DNA of 5,669 bases from assembly GCA_949289625.1 (NCBI GenBank), contig CASEPH010000306.1, positions 1-5,669 of the forward strand. The letters are read 5' to 3'. The number at the start of each line of letters is the position of its first letter. The first letter of the stretch is position 1. Below are positions 1 through 4,737 of the stretch, one piece after another. A program made the translations under genes and the position numbers. The notes under the pieces are model-generated. The model did not search any database and was not told the DNA's origin. It saw only the letters and a program-made list of their open reading frames with translations. The DNA comes from an uncultured Clostridia bacterium (GTDB lineage: Bacteria > Bacillota_A > Clostridia > Oscillospirales > Oscillospiraceae).

Positions 1-687
1 CAAATCATCGCCTCGGCCATGAAGCTGGCGAAGGAGCAAAAAATCATCGCCAGTGATCCAACGGAGGGCTGTGCCTTGCCGAAGCTGGAGCACAAGGAAA
101 TGAAAACGCTGCCCATCGAGCAGTTGACCTCCTTCCTGCGGGAAGCAAAAGACAGCGGTGTCTTCGAGATGTACTATGTGGAGCTGGCCACAGGTTTAAG
201 AAGAGGTGAATTACTGGGGCTGAAGTGGGAAGACATCGATTTCGAACACGGAAACCTCCGGGTGAAGCGGCAGGTGGCGAGAATCAACGGCAAGGTGGTG
301 GAAGCACCGCTGAAAACCAAGAACGCCTATCGGACGTTGCCGCTGGCGGAGGACACGATCCAGGTTCTGAAACAGCAGAAAAAGAAAACCGGCAGCAGCC
401 CCTGGGTGTTCCCCTCACCCACCGGTGGGCCTATCTCGCCGGACAGCGTGCTCCATATGCTCCACCGGGTGCTGAAACGAGCCGGACTGCCCAGAGTTCG
501 GTTCCACGATCTCCGGCACACGTTCGCAACCCTGGCACTCCAGAACGGGGTAGACATCAAGACCGTCTCCGGCATGCTGGGACACTTCTCTGCCGGGTTC
601 ACCCTGGACACCTACGCCCATGTGGCCACGGCGGCCCAGAAGGAGGCGGCCAGGACCATGGAGAAGGTCCTGACGACGGCAATCTGA
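1..687 (+). CDS. Tyrosine recombinase / integrase, C-terminal part (5' end off window)
   Basis: This is the catalytic part of a phage- or ICE-type tyrosine recombinase, which cuts and rejoins DNA at attachment sites. The frame is open from base 1, so the ATG at 19 is internal and the N-terminal arm-binding domain, with most of the core-binding domain, lies outside the window. Numbering from that ATG, the active site is complete: Arg61 in TGLRRGE, a beta-hairpin lysine (Lys99 or Lys101 in PLKTKNAYRTLPL), His163 and Arg166 in FHDLRH, His189 in MLGH, and the nucleophile Tyr199 in LDTYAHV. The order and spacing resemble Tn916/Lactococcus-phage type integrases, usually about 370-400 residues. The gene ends about 180 bases before a tRNA-derived core site, the usual place for an integrase acting on it. 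No frameshift is seen, so it may be functional. The recombinase family is secure; the type of element is inferred. Confidence 0.95.
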   Translation, partial: QIIASAMKLAKEQKIIASDPTEGCALPKLEHKEMKTLPIEQLTSFLREAKDSGVFEMYYVELATGLRRGELLGLKWEDIDFEHGNLRVKRQVARINGKVVEAPLKTKNAYRTLPLAEDTIQVLKQQKKKTGSSPWVFPSPTGGPISPDSVLHMLHRVLKRAGLPRVRFHDLRHTFATLALQNGVDIKTVSGMLGHFSAGFTLDTYAHVATAAQKEAARTMEKVLTTAI

Positions 688-716
688 AAGCGAAAAAAAT
701 CTCAAACAGCAGGAAA

Positions 717-754
717 GCCTTGGCGTGGAAGAGCTGCGCCAAGGCACGTTTTTT
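717..754 (+). terminator. Rho-independent terminator after the integrase
   Basis: A 9-bp perfect stem (GCCTTGGCG at 717-725 with CGCCAAGGC at 737-745) encloses an 11-nt loop. Three bases later comes a run of six T (749-754). It lies 29 bases after the integrase stop, so it should end that transcript. Confidence 0.85.
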
Positions 755-781
755 GACCCGTATGGGTCACGGTTTGGGTCA
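754..781. repeat. Left arm-type repeat cluster (TGGGTCA units)
   Basis: TGGGTCA occurs at 763-769 and 775-781, start points 12 bases apart, and the inverted form TGACCC lies at 754-759. Nearly the same 19-20 base unit (TGGGTCACGG-TTTGGGTCA) recurs at 1029-1048, on the other side of the tRNA-like core. Short direct repeats about 90-115 bases from a core site are typical of integrase arm-binding sites, as in lambda attP and the Tn916 ends. That role is inferred; the repeats are seen directly. Confidence 0.6.
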
Positions 782-836
782 CCCCGGTGTCCAGAAAATA
801 GGGACGTCCCCAATAGTTGCAAAAAGCAGAGAAACA

Positions 837-862
837 CACCGCTTTCCGGCTGGAAAGCGGTG
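837..862. terminator. Strong hairpin beside the tRNA fragment, possible minus-strand terminator
   Basis: An 11-bp perfect inverted repeat (CACCGCTTTCC at 837-847, GGAAAGCGGTG at 852-862) has a 4-base loop. On the minus strand it lies 6 bases past the CCA end of the tRNA-Met fragment and is followed by an imperfect U-rich tract (TGTTTCTCTGCTTTTT). That is the layout of a tRNA gene terminator copied along with the tRNA 3' end. It could also stop leftward transcripts from the MerR gene. On the plus strand only ATTTT follows, so termination there would be weak. Confidence 0.55.
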
Positions 863-868
863 ATTTTG

Positions 869-914
869 TGGTTGCGGGGGCTGGACTTGAACCAACGACC
901 TCCGGGTTATGAGC
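869..914 (-). other. Attachment-site core: 3' half of initiator tRNA-Met (CAT)
   Basis: Read on the minus strand, this stretch is the 3' half of a tRNA. It holds the anticodon loop CTCATAA (913-907, anticodon CAT), stem strand CCCGG (906-902), variable loop AGGTC, a T-arm GTTGG-TTCAAGT-CCAGC (896-880), acceptor strand CCCCGCA (879-873), discriminator A and encoded CCA (871-869). The CCC in the anticodon stem and the A at position 72 are hallmarks of initiator tRNA. The bases that should form the other side of the anticodon stem (914-918) do not pair, and no D-arm or 5' acceptor strand follows, so no complete tRNA is present. A tRNA 3' half beginning at the anticodon loop and lying next to an integrase gene is the standard crossover region of tRNA-targeting elements. 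Confidence 0.88.
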
Positions 915-1028
915 TGCGGTGGGTTTCTCCATTCGCTGCGTTGCAGTGCTCTCCAGGCATTTTGAGGCCCAAAATGGCTTAAAACCCGAAGGTTGTTCCT
1001 CTCCGCTCCACGGCGATTTTCAGCAGTC

Positions 1029-1048
1029 TGGGTCACGGGTTTGGGTCA
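1029..1048. repeat. Right arm-type repeat (TGGGTCA units)
   Basis: TGGGTCA at 1029-1035 and again at 1042-1048 are separated by CGGGTT. Compared with the copy at 763-781, the whole unit differs by a single inserted base. It lies 115 bases beyond the tRNA core, on the side opposite the integrase gene. The final TCA is also the complement of the MerR stop codon. It is read as a second integrase arm site, by inference. Confidence 0.6.
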
Positions 1049-1855
1049 GGATTGAATTTGAATTTCATAAATGCAGTCCTGAAAATTTGTAAAATTATCC
1101 TCATATTCATTGGCCAAAACAAACTGTGGAGGCGTACGATTTTTGAAGTATCGGCAAAGCGCAGAGCTATCGAAGGGCTCTGATAGAATTCTCGCCTGGA
1201 CACAAAGATAAGCTCCGGCAGGGATTGTCATTAAATGAGGATGATTTTGGGGCATCTGCTGACGGAGATAGACAAAATAATGTGTGGGAACGATCTTACC
1301 GTTCATCAGAGCGTCAAAATCCAGCAAATAGCCGTGCCCCCGGAGAAAATGCGCATCAGAGAATAGGGGGCTGCACTGTGTCTGTGTCAGACGCTTACCG
1401 GCAGTGCCATAAATGTCCTCTCCCGGATAAAGCGGTTCTGCCAATAGATAACGTTCCGGTACTGACTGACGGTAAGGAAAGCCGCTGTAGTCGTGCTCTT
1501 CCAGATAACTATAATACCCAATGTACCAGTCCAAATCATCTAAAAGGCCCTTGATCCGCTCCGATTCAACCTGCAGGATATGTCGCCGGCTTTGTAAAAA
1601 AGCCTTGAACTTGTTTGTGTTGTTGGAAGACAGGGCCTCCCGGATCTCTTCCAGGCTGAAGCCAAACTGCTGGAGGTATTTCACCCGGCTGATATAGCTG
1701 ATTTGGTCATAGCTGTAATAGCGGTATCCAGTTTTCTGATCAGTGCAGTCCGGAACGACTACCCCGCTCTTGTCATAAAACCGCAGAGTCTGCGGCGAAA
1801 TGTTTAGAAGAGCAGCTACCTCGCCGATGGTATAGCGGTGTCTTCCGTCCTTCAT
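1046..1855 (-). CDS. MerR-family transcriptional regulator with BmrR/GyrI-like effector domain
   Basis: This is a 269-residue DNA-binding regulator, read leftwards. Residues 8-27 (YTIGEVAALLNISPQTLRFYD) are the MerR winged helix-turn-helix, and the wing continues through GVVVPDCTDQKTGYRYYS to about residue 48. A long helix at about 78-115 is the usual antiparallel dimerisation coiled coil. The remainder (about 120-269) has the length and style of the GyrI-like/BmrR ligand-binding fold, suggesting that it senses a small, perhaps hydrophobic or cationic, molecule. There is no metal-sensing cysteine pattern near the helix end. The start at 1855 is preferred because GGGAGGTG (1869-1862) precedes it by 8 bases and the MerR domain begins there; the frame is open for 60 more codons, but those are unlike any MerR N-terminus. 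It diverges from the transporter operon, so it is the obvious candidate regulator. The ligand is unknown. Confidence 0.92.
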   Translation of the reverse strand: MKDGRHRYTIGEVAALLNISPQTLRFYDKSGVVVPDCTDQKTGYRYYSYDQISYISRVKYLQQFGFSLEEIREALSSNNTNKFKAFLQSRRHILQVESERIKGLLDDLDWYIGYYSYLEEHDYSGFPYRQSVPERYLLAEPLYPGEDIYGTAGKRLTQTQCSPLFSDAHFLRGHGYLLDFDALMNGKIVPTHYFVYLRQQMPQNHPHLMTIPAGAYLCVQARILSEPFDSSALCRYFKNRTPPQFVLANEYEDNFTNFQDCIYEIQIQS

Positions 1856-1906
1856 ACAGCACACCTCCCGCTGAAATATCAATCTCAAAACTGCCATCTG
1901 AGAATT

Positions 1907-1935
1907 ATTATAGGAGTGTTGAAAAAGAATGTCTA
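1907..1935 (-). promoter_or_regulatory. Sigma-A-type promoter of the MerR gene
   Basis: On the minus strand, TAGACA (1935-1930, five of six matches to TTGACA) is followed after 17 bases by TATAAT (1912-1907, perfect). Transcription should start near 1900, giving a leader of about 45 bases before the start codon at 1855. The spacing is the normal 17, not the stretched 19-20 of MerR-activated promoters, so this promoter looks constitutive or repressible. Confidence 0.65.
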
Positions 1936-1939
1936 TAAG

Positions 1940-1967
1940 AAAACCTTCTATCAGACTATAAGGTTTT
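1940..1967. promoter_or_regulatory. Inverted repeat in divergent region, candidate operator
   Basis: Perfect 8-bp arms AAAACCTT (1940-1947) and AAGGTTTT (1960-1967) lie around a 12-base centre that contains a further TA/TA match. A direct repeat CTATAAG (1933-1939, 1956-1962) overlaps it. The length and dyad symmetry fit a dimeric regulator site, and the only regulator in view is the MerR protein. It sits just upstream of the MerR gene -35 box rather than between a -35 and a -10, so the way it would act is unclear. Confidence 0.45.
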
Positions 1968-2036
1968 GGCACAATAAAAGCACAGATACAACAAAGGCTA
2001 GGGATAAAAATTGGAGAATCTGTGCAGAAGGCCATC

Positions 2037-2067
2037 TTGACTTTCGAGCGTTCTGTAATGTTAAAGT
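2037..2067 (+). promoter_or_regulatory. Possible MerR-type promoter of the transporter operon
   Basis: TTGACT (2037-2042) and TAAAGT (2062-2067) are separated by 19 bases, the overlong spacer typical of promoters that MerR proteins activate by twisting DNA. The -10 box matches only four of six positions, and dyad symmetry in the spacer is weak (only the outer CTTT/AAAG). It is the best rightward candidate seen before the gene at 2127, but remains tentative. Confidence 0.25.
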
Positions 2068-2070
2068 AAA

Positions 2071-2099
2071 ATCGTTAAGAGTTAGGCCAAACTCACGAT
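2071..2099 (+). promoter_or_regulatory. Leader hairpin ahead of the transporter gene
   Basis: Two stacked 5-bp stems are seen: ATCGT (2071-2075) with ACGAT (2095-2099), and GAGTT (2079-2083) with AACTC (2090-2094). A TAA bulge lies on the left side and the loop is AGGCCA. It ends 11 bases before the AAAAGGAG ribosome site (2111-2118), has no T-run, and so is not a terminator. It may protect the mRNA 5' end or be a protein site; no known riboswitch class is recognised. Confidence 0.35.
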
Positions 2100-2126
2100 C
2101 CTATATGAGAAAAAGGAGAGCACGCC

Positions 2127-3524
2127 ATGAAAGAGAAAAAGCAGATACGGGCCCCGCATGTATTTGTTCTGATCCTGATCATGATCGTCTGTGCCACAGT
2201 TCTGACGTATGTCCTGCCGGCAGGAACCTATAACCGGTATGTGGACGAGGCGACCGACACCACGCTGGTGGAGGACGGCTCCTACCAGCAGATCGAGCAG
2301 ACGCCTGTCAGCATTTTCGGAATGCTGCAGGCCATCCCGGACGGGCTGATCGACGCCGCCAGCATCGTATCCATGGTGCTGGTGTACGGCGGTGCGTTCG
2401 GCATCATCAACACCACCCGGGTCATTGAATACGGCATCGCAAGCTCCATTGAAAAAATGAGGCGTTTTTCGGCGCTGATCATCCCGGTCATCATGATTCT
2501 GTTCTCTCTGATGGGCTCGATGCTGGGTGTGTCGGAGAGCTGCTATGCATTCATCCCGCTGTGTATCATGCTGGCAAAGGCCATGGGCTATGACGCGATC
2601 GTGGGCTTTGCCATGGTCATGCTGGCCAATATGATGGGCTTCACCGCCGGTCCCATGAATATGTACACCACCGGCATTGCCCAGCAGATCGCCGAGCTGC
2701 CTCTATTCTCCGGTATCGGCGTTCGGCTTCTCGTCTACGTGGTACTGATGGCCCTTGCCATCGGCTATGTCCTCTGGTACGGAGCCAGGATCAAAAAGGA
2801 TCCCACCCGCAGTCTGTTGTACAATGTGGCGGTTGCGGAGGAAGAGAGCATCGAGAGTAAGTACAGCGCAGCCGGATTCACGGCCCGCAAGAAGCTCACC
2901 ATGGCCGTCCTGCTGCTGGGCTTCTGCGGCCTGATCTTCGGCATTGTAGGCCTCGGCTGGTGGGAGGGCAGCACCATCGGCGGTTATCTGCTGGGAATGT
3001 CCATCGTTGTGGCTGCCGTGGACGGCAAGAAGCCCAACGAGATGGCACAGGGCTTTACCGACGGCGCCAAGGGGGTCCTGATGGGGGCTCTGATGGTGGG
3101 CTTTGCCCGGGCAATCATCCTGATCCTCACAGAGGGCAACGTCATCGACACCGTACTGTATTACGCCTCTCTGCTGATTAACAAGACCAGCTCCAGCGTG
3201 GCCGCCGCGGTGATCTACGTGTTCACCTTTTTCTTCAATTTCCTGGTCCCCTCCGGCAGCGGCAAGGCGGCAATTGTGATGCCCCTGCTGGTTCCCATGG
3301 CGGATATGGCGGACATCACCCGGCAGACGGCTGTCCTGGCTTACCAGCTGGGCGATGGCCCCACAAATCTGTTCTGGCCGACGGCTGCCATGGCAGCGTT
3401 GGCTATGGGCAACGTGCCCTACAGCAAGTGGTTCAAGTGGTATCTGCCCCTGACCCTTGTGATTTTCGTGGTATCCATCATCATTGTCGTCATCTGTGCC
3501 CAGGTGGGCTACGGCCCGTTCTGA
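2127..3524 (+). CDS. YfcC/DcuC-superfamily membrane carrier
   Basis: This 465-residue integral membrane carrier belongs to the C4-dicarboxylate anaerobic carrier (DcuC/YfcC) group of the ion-transporter superfamily. Members move organic or amino acids, and several neighbours of amidohydrolase genes are thought to carry amino acid or peptide-like substrates. Hydrophobic segments are seen at about 12-32, 76-97, 115-135, 155-172, 198-218, 256-276, 283-298, 315-335, 357-374 and 438-458. The conserved family signature is the re-entrant region 369-418 (FFNFLVPSGSGKAAIVMP, then QLGDGPTNLFWPT). Length is normal for YfcC (about 460-510). ATG 2127 follows AAAAGGAG by 8 bases. It is the first gene of the operon, 18 bases ahead of the amidohydrolase, so it probably imports that enzyme's substrate. 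Family membership is firm; substrate and coupling ion are unknown. Confidence 0.92.
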   Translation: MKEKKQIRAPHVFVLILIMIVCATVLTYVLPAGTYNRYVDEATDTTLVEDGSYQQIEQTPVSIFGMLQAIPDGLIDAASIVSMVLVYGGAFGIINTTRVIEYGIASSIEKMRRFSALIIPVIMILFSLMGSMLGVSESCYAFIPLCIMLAKAMGYDAIVGFAMVMLANMMGFTAGPMNMYTTGIAQQIAELPLFSGIGVRLLVYVVLMALAIGYVLWYGARIKKDPTRSLLYNVAVAEEESIESKYSAAGFTARKKLTMAVLLLGFCGLIFGIVGLGWWEGSTIGGYLLGMSIVVAAVDGKKPNEMAQGFTDGAKGVLMGALMVGFARAIILILTEGNVIDTVLYYASLLINKTSSSVAAAVIYVFTFFFNFLVPSGSGKAAIVMPLLVPMADMADITRQTAVLAYQLGDGPTNLFWPTAAMAALAMGNVPYSKWFKWYLPLTLVIFVVSIIIVVICAQVGYGPF

Positions 3525-3542
3525 GGCAGGAAAGGAGCAGCC

Positions 3543-4718
3543 ATGAATTGTCAGGAGATCAAGCGGCTGGCCGAGGAAAACTTCGATTTCGCGGTTCAGA
3601 CCCGCAGAAGATTCCACGCGCATCCGGAACTGAGCAACCAGGAGCATGAGACCACCCAATACATCATCGATCAGCTGGAGCAGCTGGGCATCCCCTATAT
3701 CAGGCCGGCGGAGACCGGCGTGATCGCGGTGATCCGGGGAAAACAGCCGGGAAAGGTCTTGGGAATCCGGGCAGATATCGACGCCCTCCCCATTCAGGAA
3801 CGGAACGACGTGCCCTACCGCTCTCAGAATGACGGCGTCATGCACGCCTGCGGCCATGACGCCCACGCGGCGGAGCTGCTGGCCACGGCGAAGATACTCT
3901 GGGAGCTCCGCAGCCAGTTCCGCGGAACGGTCAAGCCGATCTTCCAGCCTGCGGAGGAGTACTTCCCCAGCGGCGCGCTGGCCATGATGGCCGGCGGGGA
4001 TCTGGATGACTGCGGCGCCATCATCGGCACACACATTCTCACCAATCTGCCGGTCGGAAAGATCTGCGTGGAGGCCGGAGGGAAAATGGCGGCGTCCGCC
4101 AGCGTGAACATCCGAGTCAAGGGAAAAGGCGGCCACGGCGGTATGCCGTATCAGGCTGTGGATGCCATTGTGGCGGCAGCGGCCATCATCATGAATCTGC
4201 AGCCGCTGGTTAGCCGGGAGTTGAATTTCAATGATCCCGCAGTGGTCACCATTGGCACACTGGAAGCGGGGACAGGGAAGAACATCATCGCGGAAGAGGC
4301 GTACATGACCGGAACGCTCCGGTACTTCAACAACGATCTGATCGGCCAGTTGGAGACGTCGATCCGACGGATCGCGGAGAATACCGCCGCAGCGTATCGG
4401 GCCCAGGCGGAGGTGGAGATCGTACCGGGCCTGCCGGCTGTGGTGAATGACGCAGAGCTGTCCCGGATGTCGGAGGCTGTGGCAGCGGAACTGTTCGGCG
4501 CGGATGCGCTGATCCGCACGGAGCGCAATGCGGGATGTGACGACTTCGCCTATTACGCGCAGAAGGCGCCGATCCTCTACGCGCAGATCGGTGCCGGAAA
4601 CCCGGAAAAGATCCCGCTCTATCCCCACCACAACCCACGGTTTGATCTTGACGAGGACTGCATGAAACAGGCGGCGGAGTATTTCACCGGCTTTGCCCTG
4701 ACGTTTTTGAACAGTTGA
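3543..4718 (+). CDS. M20D-family amidohydrolase (N-acyl amino acid deacylase type)
   Basis: This 391-residue cytoplasmic metallohydrolase belongs to the M20D group (hippurate hydrolase, IAA-amino acid hydrolase, AbgB, B. subtilis YxeP). These cleave the amide bond of an N-acylated amino acid or similar conjugate. The N-terminal TRRRFHAHPELS (20-31) is the family signature. By alignment with plant ILL2, metal ligands are Cys103 and His105 (MHACGHDAH), Glu139 beside the general base Glu138 (QPAEE), His164 (GTHI) and His363 (HHNPRFDLDE). Residues about 183-295 form the lid/dimerisation domain, with conserved His198 in GKGGHGGMP. All key residues are intact and length is normal. No signal peptide is present. 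ATG 3543 follows AAAGGAG by 5 bases, and the gene is 18-19 bases from both neighbours. Family M20D is certain; the acyl group and amino acid are not. Confidence 0.95.
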   Translation: MNCQEIKRLAEENFDFAVQTRRRFHAHPELSNQEHETTQYIIDQLEQLGIPYIRPAETGVIAVIRGKQPGKVLGIRADIDALPIQERNDVPYRSQNDGVMHACGHDAHAAELLATAKILWELRSQFRGTVKPIFQPAEEYFPSGALAMMAGGDLDDCGAIIGTHILTNLPVGKICVEAGGKMAASASVNIRVKGKGGHGGMPYQAVDAIVAAAAIIMNLQPLVSRELNFNDPAVVTIGTLEAGTGKNIIAEEAYMTGTLRYFNNDLIGQLETSIRRIAENTAAAYRAQAEVEIVPGLPAVVNDAELSRMSEAVAAELFGADALIRTERNAGCDDFAYYAQKAPILYAQIGAGNPEKIPLYPHHNPRFDLDEDCMKQAAEYFTGFALTFLNS

Positions 4719-4737
4719 GAAAGGAGTTTTCCAGAGT

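Larger units (their letters stand above)
688..1045. other. Non-coding attachment region between integrase and MerR gene
   Basis: No open frame here has a ribosome site or a recognisable product. In order, it holds the integrase terminator, the left repeat cluster, a 10-bp palindrome GGGACGTCCC (801-810), the strong hairpin at 837-862, the initiator tRNA 3' half, a weak 7-bp inverted repeat (CATTTTG at 958-964, CAAAATG at 970-976) and the right repeat. Taken together it is organised like an attP region. Confidence 0.6.

Noticed and set aside
801..810. Perfect palindrome GGGACGTCCC as a regulator or excisionase site
   Set aside because: It is short, occurs once in the window and has no neighbouring partner site. 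It is noted only as part of the att region.
225..863. Out-of-frame plus-strand reading frame overlapping the integrase and running into the att region
   Set aside because: It is an Arg/Gly/Pro-rich shadow of the integrase frame and extends through a terminator hairpin; no motif or ribosome site supports it.
869..945. A complete tRNA gene
   Set aside because: Only the 3' half is tRNA-like. Bases beyond 914 do not pair with the anticodon stem and provide no D-arm or 5' acceptor strand.
1225..1554. Plus-strand open frame inside the MerR gene
   Set aside because: It is antisense to the conserved effector domain, has no recognisable product or ribosome site, and is a shadow frame.
1856..2035. 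In-frame 60-codon upstream extension of the MerR gene
   Set aside because: The extension is unlike MerR N-termini, would overlap the MerR promoter and the inverted repeat, and the start at 1855 has a good ribosome site (GGGAGGTG).
2703..4631. Long open frame of 642 codons on the minus strand, opposite the carrier and amidohydrolase genes
   Set aside because: It lies fully antisense to two strongly conserved genes, its translation is low-complexity and rich in His, Arg and Gly with no family motif, and it has no ribosome site. It is an effect of GC-rich codon use on the other strand.
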